A DNA stretch of 64,000 nucleotides, taken from CAXRDE01 sp964229355. Lineage in GTDB: Bacteria > Cyanobacteriota > Sericytochromatia > UBA7694. Shown piece by piece: positions 22,688 to 32,017 of the stretch (the stretch's first letter is position 1; every line of letters begins with the position of its first letter). The notes below the pieces were generated by a model. That model saw only the letters and a list, made by a program, of their open reading frames with translations, did no database searches and was not told where the DNA came from. Position numbers and translations under genes: made by a program. The stretch spans positions 1 to 64,000 of the forward strand of contig CAXRDE010000004.1 of NCBI GenBank assembly GCA_964229355.1, in the 5' to 3' direction.

Positions 22688-24907
22688 TTGTCTTCTATGA
22701 AAATTATTTACACCAAAACCGACGAAGCCCCCGCCCTGGCGACCCAGTCTTTTTTGCCCATTGTGAAAGCCATTGCTTCGACGGCAAATATTGAAATTGA
22801 AACCCGCGATATTTCACTGGCTGGACGTATTTTGGCGAACTTCCCCGATAACTTGACCGCTGATCAGCAGATCGGTGATGCGCTCACCGAGTTGGGTGAA
22901 CTGGCCAAAACCCCCGAAGCCAATATTATTAAGCTTCCCAATATTTCAGCTTCCATTCCCCAGTTAAAAGCTGCCATTGCCGAACTGCAATCTCAGGGCT
23001 ATGACATCCCCAACTACCCCGAAGAACCCAAAACCGACGCAGAAGCAGACATTAAAAAACGTTATGCCAAGGTTCTCGGCTCCGCCGTTAACCCTGTTTT
23101 GCGTGAAGGCAACTCTGACCGCCGTGTGGCTGGACCTGTAAAAGAATATGCCAAAGCCAATCCCCATTCAATGGGCGACTGGCGGTCTGACTCTAAAACC
23201 CGTGTGGCCCACATGAACGACGGCGATTTTTACGGTAGCGAAGTATCGGCTACCATGGACAGCGATTGCGACGTGCGCATTGAGTTTGTGGCAGAGAGCG
23301 GTGATGTGCAGGTGCTCAAAGCCAGCACCCCCTTGTTAAAAGGCGAAGTGATTGACGCCTCTCGCATGGAAGTGTCGAAATTGCGTGATTTCTTTGCCCG
23401 CACCATTGAGCAGGTCAAAAGCGAAGATGTGCTGTTGTCGCTGCACATGAAAGCCACCATGATGAAGGTGTCTGATCCTGTGATCTTCGGACACTGTGTG
23501 CAGGTTTATTACGCCGAAGTCTTTAAAAAGTATGCCGACACCTTTGCCAAACTGGGGGTAGACTCTAGCAACGGTTTGGGAGATGTGTACGGTAAAATTG
23601 CCCAATTGCCTGAGGCCGAAAAGCAAGCCATTGAAGCGGACCTGCAAGCGGTTTACAGCCACCAGCCTCCCCTGGCCATGGTGGACTCTGACCGGGGCAT
23701 TACCAACCTGCACGTGCCCAGCGACGTGATTATTGACGCCTCCATGCCTGCGGCTCTGCGCGCGGGCGGCCAAATGTGGGGACCCGATGGCAAACTGAAA
23801 GACATGGTGGCCATGATTCCCGACCGCTGTTACGCTGGCATTTACCAGGCGGTGGTTGAAGACTGTAAAGCCCACGGTAAGTACGATGTGGCCACCATGG
23901 GGAATGTGGCCAATGTGGGGCTCATGGCCCAAAAGGCTGAAGAATACGGCTCGCACGACAAAACTTTTATTGCTCCCGGCAAAGGTCAGATTCGCGTGCA
24001 AAAAGGCGACGAAACCGTGTTTTCTCACGACGTAGAAGCCGGCGATATCTGGAGAATGTGCCAAACCAAAGATGTGGCCATTAAAGATTGGGTCAAGTTG
24101 GCGGTTAACCGTTCTCGTGCCACCGGTAGCCCTGCGATTTTCTGGCTGGATCAAAACCGTGGTCATGACGCCCAGTTGATCAAAAAAGTAGAAGCCTATC
24201 TGCCCGAGCACGATACCAGCGGTTTAGAAATTAAAATTCTAGCCCCTGTGGACGCCATGAAATACAGCGTCGAGCGCATTCGCAAAGGGCAAGATACCAT
24301 TTCGGTCACCGGTAACGTTCTGCGGGACTATTTAACCGATCTCTTCCCCATTTTAGAACTGGGTACCTCTGCCAAAATGCTGTCGATTGTACCGCTGTTG
24401 GCCGGTGGCGGTTTGTATGAAACCGGTGCGGGTGGCTCAGCCCCCAAGCACGTTCAACAATTCGAAAAAGAAAACCACCTGCGTTGGGATTCTCTGGGTG
24501 AGTTTTTAGCCCTGGCGGTGTCCATTGAGGACTACGCCAACAAAACCCAAAATGCCAAAGCCCAGGTGATTGCCAAAGCCCTGGACAGCGCCAACAGTCA
24601 GTATTTGATCAGCAACAAGTCGCCTTCTCGCAAGGTGAACCAGCTGGATAACCGGGGCAGCCATTTTTACTTAGGCATGTACTGGGCACAGGCCCTGGCC
24701 CTGCAAAGTGAAGATGCGGAACTGCAAGCGAAGTTTGCGCCCATTGCCGAGCAATTGAGCAGCCAGGAAGAAAAGATCGTGGCGGAACTCAATGAAGTGC
24801 AGGGGGCAGCGGTAGATATGGGCGGTTACTATCACCCTGATGATGCCAAAGTGGCCAAAGCCATGCGTCCCAGCGAGACCTTAAACGCCATTCTCGCCAG
24901 TATCTAA
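22688..24907 (+). CDS. icd: Monomeric NADP-dependent isocitrate dehydrogenase
   Basis: Converts isocitrate to 2-oxoglutarate and CO2 in the TCA cycle. The sequence matches the roughly 740-residue monomeric type along its full length: KIIYTKTDEAPALAT at the start, NPVLREGNSDRR, MKVSDPVIFGH, VPSDVIIDASMPA, GLMAQKAEEYGSHDKTF, and ETGAGGSAPKHVQQF near the cofactor site. The TTG at 22688 is 6 nt after AAAGGA and gives MSSMKIIYT, like known proteins; the ATG at 22697 is 15 nt away. It stands alone with its own promoter and a terminator at 24931-24964. Identification is secure. Confidence 0.96.
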   Translation: MSSMKIIYTKTDEAPALATQSFLPIVKAIASTANIEIETRDISLAGRILANFPDNLTADQQIGDALTELGELAKTPEANIIKLPNISASIPQLKAAIAELQSQGYDIPNYPEEPKTDAEADIKKRYAKVLGSAVNPVLREGNSDRRVAGPVKEYAKANPHSMGDWRSDSKTRVAHMNDGDFYGSEVSATMDSDCDVRIEFVAESGDVQVLKASTPLLKGEVIDASRMEVSKLRDFFARTIEQVKSEDVLLSLHMKATMMKVSDPVIFGHCVQVYYAEVFKKYADTFAKLGVDSSNGLGDVYGKIAQLPEAEKQAIEADLQAVYSHQPPLAMVDSDRGITNLHVPSDVIIDASMPAALRAGGQMWGPDGKLKDMVAMIPDRCYAGIYQAVVEDCKAHGKYDVATMGNVANVGLMAQKAEEYGSHDKTFIAPGKGQIRVQKGDETVFSHDVEAGDIWRMCQTKDVAIKDWVKLAVNRSRATGSPAIFWLDQNRGHDAQLIKKVEAYLPEHDTSGLEIKILAPVDAMKYSVERIRKGQDTISVTGNVLRDYLTDLFPILELGTSAKMLSIVPLLAGGGLYETGAGGSAPKHVQQFEKENHLRWDSLGEFLALAVSIEDYANKTQNAKAQVIAKALDSANSQYLISNKSPSRKVNQLDNRGSHFYLGMYWAQALALQSEDAELQAKFAPIAEQLSSQEEKIVAELNEVQGAAVDMGGYYHPDDAKVAKAMRPSETLNAILASI

Positions 24908-24930
24908 AGCTTCGCTGAATAGAACACCAA

Positions 24931-24964
24931 AAGCCCGCTCCTCTTAAGGAAGCGGGCTTTTTTT
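24931..24964 (+). terminator. Rho-independent terminator after icd
   Basis: An 8-bp stem, AGCCCGCT/AGCGGGCT, with an 11-nt loop is followed by seven T. It is flanked by A on the other side, so it may also stop the convergent minus-strand transcription weakly. Confidence 0.85.
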
Positions 24965-24969
24965 GCATT

Positions 24970-25356
24970 TCAGGAGCGCTTTACCTGACGAAGGTACTGC
25001 AGTTGATCCACAACGGTCACCAGTTCAATAGGCTTTTGGAAACCCTGGAGCAAATCGTAGCGGGACCAGTCAAAAAAGGCCTGGTGTTCATTGCTCAGTA
25101 AGGTTTCCAGGCTTTGTAGGTCTTGCAAAAAGAGGGCTTCGGTTTCGGTCTCTTCTGGCTTTAGACGCAAAAGCCAGTAATCTTCGGCGCGAGGCGCCTG
25201 TCCAAAGAGAGCAAAACGCCTGCCGACGATATGCAGGTAGAGATACAGCTCCGGGGGGCTTTGCTCCAGGAGCATTTGCATGGCAGCTACCTGTAGCACC
25301 CCTGCGGGATTCACCCAGCGGATTAGATCTTCGGTTTGAGCGGTAAGTCGGGCCAT
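24970..25356 (-). CDS. Hypothetical cytoplasmic protein
   Basis: 128 residues, mostly alpha/beta mix with no signal or membrane segment. Visible features are an acidic KPEETETEALFLQDLQSLE segment and aromatic-rich HQAFFDWSRYDLLQGFQ. Its start overlaps the stop of the 578-residue protein gene (TAATG), so the two are co-translated and may act together, for example as chaperone and client. I recognise no family. Confidence 0.65.
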   Translation of the reverse strand: MARLTAQTEDLIRWVNPAGVLQVAAMQMLLEQSPPELYLYLHIVGRRFALFGQAPRAEDYWLLRLKPEETETEALFLQDLQSLETLLSNEHQAFFDWSRYDLLQGFQKPIELVTVVDQLQYLRQVKRS

Positions 25357-27092
25357 TACTGACCCACCGGAATGGGAATTTGAATGCGTTGGCGTCTTGC
25401 AAATTGGAATTCAGCTTCTATACCTGCCACCAGACCATTGGCGGCTATCCGCTCGTCAAACTCCCGTTTATAGCTGACACCCACCACAGGGTAGAGATTG
25501 CCATTTTCATATTGCATTCCCAAAATGAGGCGGGGTCCACCGCTGGCCTGGGTTTCAATCGGCACATCGGAGCGGGCTGCCTCGCGGAGTGCGTTCATGA
25601 TGGCGTCGCCAGAGATGGGGGCGCCTCCGACCTGACCGATGGCCTGAGACATTTGACGGGCGACGGTGGCCAACTCTTCGGCAGCAGTGGCCGTTAAATC
25701 GCCACCGTTGCCCAAAAAGCTTGCAAATACTTCAGGGGGAATCAGAACTTCGGCATAGGTTTGTGTCATGGGATCGGTGTTTTGTAAGTCCGGATCGTCA
25801 GAGTATGTGATTTCACTGGTGCGATGTCCCACGGCAATGGTCAGGTTGCCCGCCGCAAGCTCTCCACGGGTATGGGTATCGGTGACGTTCGTGCGTGCGG
25901 CAAGTTCATTGGTGCCAAATCCCAAAAAACGATTGTCCTCAATATCTCCATCGCCATTGAGATCAATGCCTCCGTAGGTGTTTTCGGTAACACCATGAGA
26001 AACCGTCAGCCCCGCCAGGGTCTGTTCTCCCGACGTAATGGCTAAGCTGGCTTCGCCCTCGTGGGTGGTGGCCGTATACCGATGGCTTTCGATGAAATTA
26101 AGCAAGGCTTCACTGCTATCATTGAAGTCCAGATTGTCGTCGGTGACGGATAAGCCGAGGTTGCCCACCAGACGAACAAATTCAGTCACTTCGGCCTCAC
26201 TGCCCATATGCACTCCATCGGCCATAATATGGTTATAACGGGCACTAAACTCTACAAATCCCACATCAGCCTGAAGCTCTGCAGAGGCCTCAAGCTCCAG
26301 TCGTCCTGTAAAGGAAGAGCCATGTCCCCAGGCCTGCTCTGCCACGACCCCAATACTGAGCCCGGCGGTAAGATTGAGGGCGGTGGTGCCTACGCCAGAA
26401 CGCATACCCAATTCACCGGAGATCACGCCTGTGCCTCCGGGAATGGCGAGCAGGCCTTCTGCCACGTCGCGAATGCGGCTACCGATGGGATGCTCATCCA
26501 AATCATCCAGATTATGCATCAATCTTTCATCCTGCGCCAGGTCTTCGCGCAGTGCAGATAGATTGTTTTCGGTCCCTGAGATCAAGGTGTCCAGAGCCGC
26601 CAGTTCCTGTTCCTGGGCCGGGGTGTCGGCGGCAGGCAGGGCGGCTCGGCTTTCACGGGCCGCTGCAAGGGCCGTCTCGGCGGCGTCAAGGTCAGGTGTT
26701 AAGCTGCTGATTGAGCGTTCAGCGTCTATCGCTTGAGCACGTGCTGCTGCCACTTGCTCTGTAAATCCAGGGGCTTCGGGAAGTTCACCCTCGCGAAAAG
26801 CGGCCAGTTCTTGTGGATTAACTTCCGCGCTGGAGGCATCAGCGGCCAGTGCCTCAGCCGCTGCTGCTACTGCAGGTGTGTCAGGGTCTGTAGGTGTTGC
26901 GGAGACTTCGGTGGCTGCAATGTCAGCCCGATCTGTGGTGGAGAGCTCTGAAGGGGGTTCAGGTGCTGTGGGGGGAGCTGCGCTCTGCGCAGAAGGGTCT
27001 GCTGCAGGGGGGGGTTCAGGGACTGATGGGGGATGTGGTGTGTGGGGGATAGGAAACGGACTTCCAGGAAGCCCTGGCCCAATTTGACTCAT
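25356..27092 (-). CDS. Large hypothetical protein: Pro-rich N-terminus, coiled coil, beta-rich domain
   Basis: 578 residues, no signal peptide. Residues 1-75 are Pro/Ala/Ser/Thr-rich; 95-195 are Ala/Glu-rich helices likely to form a coiled coil. From about 205 to the end, glycine-rich beta strands dominate (ELGMRSGVGTTALNLTAGLS, LELEASAELQADVGFVEFSA). DLNGDGDIEDN is a calcium-loop-like motif. The last strand IEAEFQFARRQRIQI has alternation seen in barrels. An AGAGGC site lies before the ATG. Its signal-less, Pro-rich start is like that of the wall-type enzymes in this window. It might be a secreted or surface protein delivered by a dedicated route; unproven. No family recognised. Confidence 0.65.
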   Translation of the reverse strand: MSQIGPGLPGSPFPIPHTPHPPSVPEPPPAADPSAQSAAPPTAPEPPSELSTTDRADIAATEVSATPTDPDTPAVAAAAEALAADASSAEVNPQELAAFREGELPEAPGFTEQVAAARAQAIDAERSISSLTPDLDAAETALAAARESRAALPAADTPAQEQELAALDTLISGTENNLSALREDLAQDERLMHNLDDLDEHPIGSRIRDVAEGLLAIPGGTGVISGELGMRSGVGTTALNLTAGLSIGVVAEQAWGHGSSFTGRLELEASAELQADVGFVEFSARYNHIMADGVHMGSEAEVTEFVRLVGNLGLSVTDDNLDFNDSSEALLNFIESHRYTATTHEGEASLAITSGEQTLAGLTVSHGVTENTYGGIDLNGDGDIEDNRFLGFGTNELAARTNVTDTHTRGELAAGNLTIAVGHRTSEITYSDDPDLQNTDPMTQTYAEVLIPPEVFASFLGNGGDLTATAAEELATVARQMSQAIGQVGGAPISGDAIMNALREAARSDVPIETQASGGPRLILGMQYENGNLYPVVGVSYKREFDERIAANGLVAGIEAEFQFARRQRIQIPIPVGQ

Positions 27093-27155
27093 AATCTGCC
27101 TCTGTGGTTTGAGATACGCCTTATTATGAGATTAATATACCCATTTCAGAAGTTT

Positions 27156-27434
27156 TTAATCAGACATGGATTGAATTTTGCGGTACAGCTGTTGAACCGG
27201 ACGCGAAAAGGGCTCAATTTTCATGGCCTGTTTTAAAAAAAGCAGGGCTTCTTCTACGCGATGGGTGCGATAGGCAAAATAGGCCAACCCCACATAGGGA
27301 ACCACCGAGGCGGATGGATGATCGCGAATCATGTCCTGGTAGAGGGCGATCAGCCGACGGCGTGCAGGACGTTCCTCTTGTTCTAACTCAACGATTTCGG
27401 TCAGGTAAGCCTCTACACTTTTGACAAAGCACAT
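27156..27434 (-). CDS. Small TPR-like protein
   Basis: About 92 residues from the ATG at 27434, chosen because GGGGG sits 5 nt upstream. The helices ARRRLIALYQDMIRDHP and VPYVGLAYFAYRTHRVEEAL, then LKQAMKIEPFSRPVQQLY, look like two tetratricopeptide repeats. Probably a protein-interaction adaptor. It lies 63 bp downstream of nothing related and upstream of no obvious partner. Function unknown. Confidence 0.6.
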   Translation of the reverse strand: MCFVKSVEAYLTEIVELEQEERPARRRLIALYQDMIRDHPSASVVPYVGLAYFAYRTHRVEEALLFLKQAMKIEPFSRPVQQLYRKIQSMSD

Positions 27435-27536
27435 GGTATCCCCCTTAAGGTGCAAAACGGCCCCGTGGCGACGGCGCGTTCATCTCAGTATACACAGGAT
27501 GGACAACACCGCGACCCTGGGGACACGTGCACAGGG

Positions 27537-28106
27537 CTATGCTTCAACCAGCTGGGGGGTAAGCACTGACGCGAGCAATTGTTCTGCGAGGGCTTTGAGT
27601 TCGGCGTCAGTGGCTTCATTTGCGCCTTCTGCAGTGATACGCTCATAGAAGCCACCAAAACTTTTGGCATCGATCACGTTGGCGCCCCAGAAAGGCACCA
27701 GCTTGGCCATGTGTTGTAAGTTGGTGGCACCGCCATTAGGGCCTCCAGAGGTACTCAGCAAGAGCACAGGCTTTTGCTGAAAAAACTTCATATCGTGACG
27801 AGAAATCCAGTCAATCAGGTTTTTAAAAACGGCGGGCATGGAGCCGTTGTGCTCAGGCGAGGCCACAATGATGGCGTCTGCGGCGGCCACGCGCTCATAA
27901 AAATGCATCACGGCTTCGGGGAATCCGGCTTCCTGACGGCGGCGGCTGTACAGGGGCAGCTCATCGAAGGGCATCATATCGAGCCAGTCGAGGGTGCTGG
28001 TACCGAGGTGGGGTACCATGGCTTCCACGAGTTGGCGATGAATAGAGGGGGTCTGGTTACTGGCGATCAGAGCTAAAATTCGGGGGGCTTTTGCAGTGGT
28101 TTTCAT
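27537..28106 (-). CDS. NADPH-dependent FMN reductase
   Basis: 189 residues of a flavodoxin-like fold. FMN-binding motifs are SPEHNGSMPAVFKNLIDW and LLSTSGGPNGGATN, and the N-terminus carries the phosphate loop ALIASNQTPS. Such proteins reduce FMN, quinones or chromate with NAD(P)H. It is divergent from a LysR regulator gene with a 106-bp shared region containing a dyad at 28159-28178, suggesting regulation by that protein. Physiological substrate unknown. Confidence 0.9.
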   Translation of the reverse strand: MKTTAKAPRILALIASNQTPSIHRQLVEAMVPHLGTSTLDWLDMMPFDELPLYSRRRQEAGFPEAVMHFYERVAAADAIIVASPEHNGSMPAVFKNLIDWISRHDMKFFQQKPVLLLSTSGGPNGGATNLQHMAKLVPFWGANVIDAKSFGGFYERITAEGANEATDAELKALAEQLLASVLTPQLVEA

Positions 28107-28158
28107 AAGAGGTCTTTCTTTTTACGGTATTTGCCTTTATGATAAGCAAGAAATAGCA

Positions 28159-28178
28159 TTAACAAAAGTACTTGTTAT
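28159..28178. promoter_or_regulatory. Candidate LysR operator between flavin reductase and regulator
   Basis: The dyad AACAA-AAGTAC-TTGTT lies in the divergent intergenic region, within TTAACA...TGTTAT. It fits the T-N11-A pattern bound by LysR-type proteins. Assigned by position and symmetry only. Confidence 0.45.
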
Positions 28179-28212
28179 TTATGTTTTTGATTTAATTTTT
28201 TTATGGTGTTGC

Positions 28213-29136
28213 ATGAAATTTGAGCAATTAAAGGTGTTAGATGCCGTGGTGCAGGCGGGCAGTTTTGCCAAAGCCGGCAACGAAGTCTTAATGCTGAGCC
28301 AGCCTGCGGTGTCCGCTGCCATTCGGCAATTGGAGCGGGATCTCGGTTTTGAGCTCTTTGATCGCAGTGCTTACCGGGCGCGCCTTACGCCAGCGGGTGA
28401 GCGCTTTTACCGCGAAGCGCGCCATGTGTTGGCCCAGGTCGAATCGCTGCACAATCTGGGCACACAGCTGGCTCACGGGGTTGAGCCTGATTTACGCTTT
28501 GCAGTAGATCAGGGCAGCCTGTATCTGCGCAATTTGCAGGTGTTTCGGGAGCAGTTTGATCAACATCCCCACACCCGCTTTCACTTCGAATCGGGAATTC
28601 TGGGCAGTGCCATTGAGCGTTTATTGGCCGGAGAGGTAGACTTTGCAATTTGCCCCTGGTTTGAGGGTTACAACACCCTGACCCCGTTGGAAAGCCATAC
28701 CCTGGCGGTGTTGAACTTGAGTACCATGGTGTCGCCTTGCTATCCGCCATTGCAGCGTTTTACGCCGGGACAGCGGATTGATGCTGCAGAATTGGTGGGT
28801 TGTGTTCAGATTATTACCCGCTCTTCAGAAACCTATTTAACTTCCGGTGGGTTTGGGATTTTACCCCAGTGCCGACCCTGGTATGTCAACGATCATACGG
28901 GTAAAAAATTATTGATTCAGGCCGGTCTGGGGTTTGGGATGCTGCACCATATTGATGTGATGGAGGAATTGGCTACAGGTGTCTTACGGCCTTTTCATGA
29001 ACTGGAGCACTACCAGGTTAATCGCAGTGAAATTCGCCTGGTGCGTTTGCGTAAAAAAGCCCATGGGCCCGTGCTGGCCAACATTTGGCAGGCTTTGTGT
29101 GAACAACCCGTCTTTCACGATAAAGTGCTTGCTTAG
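28213..29136 (+). CDS. LysR-family transcriptional regulator
   Basis: 307 residues from the ATG at 28213. The N-terminal winged helix-turn-helix is standard (QLKVLDAVVQAGSFAKAG, LSQPAVSAAIRQLERDLG, LFDR...LTPAGERFY). The C-terminal effector domain has LAGEVDFAICPWFEGYN. It lacks a clear ribosome site. Divergent to the FMN reductase, the usual layout for LysR regulator and target. It ends 1 bp from the convergent thioredoxin-like gene. Confidence 0.92.
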   Translation: MKFEQLKVLDAVVQAGSFAKAGNEVLMLSQPAVSAAIRQLERDLGFELFDRSAYRARLTPAGERFYREARHVLAQVESLHNLGTQLAHGVEPDLRFAVDQGSLYLRNLQVFREQFDQHPHTRFHFESGILGSAIERLLAGEVDFAICPWFEGYNTLTPLESHTLAVLNLSTMVSPCYPPLQRFTPGQRIDAAELVGCVQIITRSSETYLTSGGFGILPQCRPWYVNDHTGKKLLIQAGLGFGMLHHIDVMEELATGVLRPFHELEHYQVNRSEIRLVRLRKKAHGPVLANIWQALCEQPVFHDKVLA

Positions 29137-29137
29137 C

Positions 29138-29668
29138 TTACTTACCTTTTTGGTAGGCCTCAAAGCTCATTTTTTCATAAGCTTCGCTGCGAATATATGT
29201 CAACAGGCTTTGCATGGCCTGGGGCGATTGATACCCCATCAGCCCACCAATGGGAGTACCGTCAGGCTTTAAAAAGAGCAAATATGGGTAGTTCCAGGCC
29301 TTGAGCTGTTGCGTCAGCTGGGCTTCGGTGATTTCTCTGTTTTGGTAACGCACCTTGCGCTGCCCTTTTTGATCCACCTGAACCCACACAAAGTCTTTGT
29401 TTAAAAGCTGACGGGTGGTGGCGTTGTTCTGCATTTCACGGGTCATTTGGCCGCAATAGACACAGTCTTCCCGTTCAAACTTGACCAACACCCATTTGGA
29501 TTCGGCCTGGGCTTTTTTGAGGCCCGTGTCATAGGCGTAAGCCTTTAAGCGCTGGGCGGCCACAGCCTGTGCAGCCTGGGGATTAAAAAAGCCTTGACTG
29601 CAAAAAAACAGGCTGCTGGCCAGGACCGTTTGTGAGAATAAGCGAAACAGTGTCATGAGATCTCTCAT
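29138..29668 (-). CDS. Exported thioredoxin-fold protein with CxxC
   Basis: 176 residues: hydrophobic N-terminal signal (about 8-35), then a thioredoxin fold with KFEREDCVYCGQM (CxxC active site) and a cis-Pro-like WNYPYLLFLKPDG. Fits the SoxW/DsbD-gamma type thiol-disulfide proteins of the periplasm. The ATG at 29668 overlaps the upstream barrel stop (ATGA); the ATG at 29656 is an alternative. Third gene of a propeller-barrel-thioredoxin operon, where it may keep the Cys cluster of the barrel protein reduced. Confidence 0.8.
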   Translation of the reverse strand: MRDLMTLFRLFSQTVLASSLFFCSQGFFNPQAAQAVAAQRLKAYAYDTGLKKAQAESKWVLVKFEREDCVYCGQMTREMQNNATTRQLLNKDFVWVQVDQKGQRKVRYQNREITEAQLTQQLKAWNYPYLLFLKPDGTPIGGLMGYQSPQAMQSLLTYIRSEAYEKMSFEAYQKGK

Positions 29669-30672
29669 TCAAAAAATTGATAATACACCAGATGGGCCGA
29701 CACATCTGTCAGGCTATTGCTGCCCAGGGTGGGCAGGTCAATGCCGGTGGCCAGGCGTATTCCCTGGGTCATGGATAACTCGTATTGTACACTGGGCACC
29801 ACCCGCCAGCGACTGGATAGCTGTAAACGATCGCCGGTGTTGGCGCTGCTTCCTGCGGACCACAGGCCCAATTGTCCGTTAAGCCCCAGTCCCACGGTCC
29901 ACTGGGGAACAAGCGAGACATTGGCCTGAAGCTGTGCCATCAGGCTTTGGCCCTGAAAAAACGGGCTGGCCTGGCTGGGGGGCGTGTTCAACGCATGGCT
30001 ATAGCCCAGGTTGAGGAGGTATTCGGTATTGCGACTGGTCCACCAATCCCAAAAATCGCGGGGGGCTGCGCTTTGAAAACGGGGAGCGGGTTTGTAAACG
30101 CCCAGTAAGCCGCCCGCCAGTGCAGCGACGCCACTGCCTGTGGTTTGTGCCGCATTTTCAGGCTCAATGCGACCGGTGGGCAAGCTTAGGCTACTCCAGG
30201 CAGCCCAGCCGGTTTCCATGCTTTCAAAAAACTTGTAAGCCCCCTGCAATTGCATGTCGCCCAGTCCGCCGCCGTACTGTAAGGGTAAATCATTGGGGGC
30301 AATAGAGCCAAAGCTTCCCCAGGAAGCACCCTGCAGGCCATTCAGCTGAAAGGGGAGCTGGAGACCCAGTGTCCATTGCTGATCGAGAAAGTAGTTGACG
30401 CCCAGTACCCCCTGATACGATTGCATCAGGCTGTCTTCAGGCGTTGGATTCCAGGTGCCCATTTCGTTAAAGGAGCCGGTCACCTGGCGGTAGGCCACAC
30501 CACTTTGAATCAACCAGCGCTGCCCGCTCGAAAACAGGCTGGAGGCACCCCCAATGGCCCCCAGATCTGCTGAAGCGCCACTGCCCCCGCAACCGCAACT
30601 GAGACAGGCCTGGGCAGTGTTGGGCAAGAACAGCCCGAAACAGAGGCTTAAACCCAACAGTGCTTTTTTCAT
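29665..30672 (-). CDS. Outer-membrane beta-barrel-like protein with N-terminal Cys cluster
   Basis: 335 residues. Signal peptide ends near AQA (about 22) and is followed immediately by CLSCGCGGSG (Cys23, 26, 28), a tight metal- or heme-type cluster. The rest shows alternating beta strands (GVAYRQVTGSF, QQWTLGLQLPFQLNG, TVGLGLNGQLGLWSAG) ending in an aromatic residue region YYQFFE. Similar barrels are annotated as transporters of unknown type. It overlaps both operon neighbours by 4 nt. A metal-linked outer-membrane role is likely but unproven. Confidence 0.7.
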   Translation of the reverse strand: MKKALLGLSLCFGLFLPNTAQACLSCGCGGSGASADLGAIGGASSLFSSGQRWLIQSGVAYRQVTGSFNEMGTWNPTPEDSLMQSYQGVLGVNYFLDQQWTLGLQLPFQLNGLQGASWGSFGSIAPNDLPLQYGGGLGDMQLQGAYKFFESMETGWAAWSSLSLPTGRIEPENAAQTTGSGVAALAGGLLGVYKPAPRFQSAAPRDFWDWWTSRNTEYLLNLGYSHALNTPPSQASPFFQGQSLMAQLQANVSLVPQWTVGLGLNGQLGLWSAGSSANTGDRLQLSSRWRVVPSVQYELSMTQGIRLATGIDLPTLGSNSLTDVSAHLVYYQFFE

Positions 30673-31862
30673 CGTGCAATCACCGTCAGGGTGCCATCAG
30701 TAATATTGCTGATATACGCTTTGTTTTGGCTAAAGGCCATCTTGTGGTGTCCCACGCCGGTGGGGTGGTGAGCGAGCACTTCCAGGGTCTGGGCATCAAA
30801 TACGGTGACAGAAGCCCCTGCATCATTACCCACCCAAATTTCGGTGATTTCGCTGTGATCGTGGCCTTCGTGCTGAACGGTCATGGCGCTTTTGGCTGGC
30901 GCGGCATAAATGTGCACGGGGCGCTGCTGGGTTTTGACGGTGCCCAGCACTTTGCCGTTGACGTAGTCAATAACCGCCACGTGGTTAGAGCCGGCCATGG
31001 TAACGTAAGCGCGACCCAGCTCAGGAACGGTCACGATATCTGTGGGACTTTGCCCGATATCGCTGAGGGTGACGGGGCTGTCGCTACCGGGGGTAAATAG
31101 ACTGACGGTGTGCGAAGCGCTATTGCCCACGATGGCCTTGTTCAGGGCGCCGTTCCACAGTCCCAGGGCCACGGGAGCCGGGTTGTTGCCGTCTCTCAGG
31201 GTCTGGCTATTGCCCTCGGGGGAAATCAGGCTGCTGCTGTTGTCGCCGGGGTTGGGGGTCAAGAGCCAACCCATTTTGGCGTCTACAGAACGGTGTCCCT
31301 TGCCGTCAGCGCTGCCGGGTCCGGCGGCGATCAGGGCCCGTTCTGCAGGTGCTTCACCCAGGCCCTGGGCAAAAGCGTAATGGGCAATACCGGCTTCACC
31401 CGTTAAAGACACATAGACATGCTGATCATCATCGCTGATCTGAATTTTGTCAGCCCCCTGGCCCACGGCAAGGCTTCTTACCAAACGGTGGTCCTGACCG
31501 GGTTCAAAAATGTGCAGGTGACTGCTGCCGTCTTCATTTTTGCTGAGCGTCAGCACGAACTTGCCGTCGTGGCTGGCTTTGCTATAGCCAGGAGCACCTT
31601 CTACAGAAAGGGTCTTTACCACGGTGTCACTGCGGCTATCGACCACCGAGATGGTTTTGTCTGCGGTGTTGGAGTTATAAACGAAGTCGGTATTGGCTGA
31701 AATGCCGTGGGGTGATTTACCTACCGTCAGGGTTTTGATCGCGGTGGCGGTGGGGGTTGCCGTTCCAGTTCCCGGGGATTGGGGAGATTCTGTACCCATG
31801 GGTGCCTGGCAGGCAATGAGTGTGCTGCTCAGCAGCAAAAGGCTCAGTGAAAAACGTTTCAT
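30669..31862 (-). CDS. YVTN-type beta-propeller lipoprotein
   Basis: 397 residues. Lipobox STLIAC at Cys18 marks a lipoprotein. Repeats of the YVTN/cytochrome-D1-like propeller are evident (NTADKTISVVDSRSDTVVKT, DDQHVYVSLTG, ELGRAYVTMAGSNHVAVIDY). A His-rich loop (HEGHDHSE) and GVGHHKM could bind metal. First gene of the three-gene operon with the barrel and thioredoxin-like proteins. Probably a periplasmic-facing scaffold or metal-binding protein. Confidence 0.78.
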   Translation of the reverse strand: MKRFSLSLLLLSSTLIACQAPMGTESPQSPGTGTATPTATAIKTLTVGKSPHGISANTDFVYNSNTADKTISVVDSRSDTVVKTLSVEGAPGYSKASHDGKFVLTLSKNEDGSSHLHIFEPGQDHRLVRSLAVGQGADKIQISDDDQHVYVSLTGEAGIAHYAFAQGLGEAPAERALIAAGPGSADGKGHRSVDAKMGWLLTPNPGDNSSSLISPEGNSQTLRDGNNPAPVALGLWNGALNKAIVGNSASHTVSLFTPGSDSPVTLSDIGQSPTDIVTVPELGRAYVTMAGSNHVAVIDYVNGKVLGTVKTQQRPVHIYAAPAKSAMTVQHEGHDHSEITEIWVGNDAGASVTVFDAQTLEVLAHHPTGVGHHKMAFSQNKAYISNITDGTLTVIAR

Positions 31863-32017
31863 GGTGGGTGGGGCTCCTTCGGTTAAAGTTACAAAGCGTT
31901 AGATTCGAATTGTTATTGATTGCTTTCAGCATACCGAAGGACGCCAAAGGCGCACAGTAGATAGTCTTCACCCTGGGGTGCAGCATATTGTTGCAGGTCG
32001 GTTTTTGGGTGAGATTA

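Noticed and set aside
23336..24211. 291-codon minus-strand open frame inside isocitrate dehydrogenase
   Set aside because: Fully antisense to a certain gene, His/Val-rich composition typical of a shadow frame.
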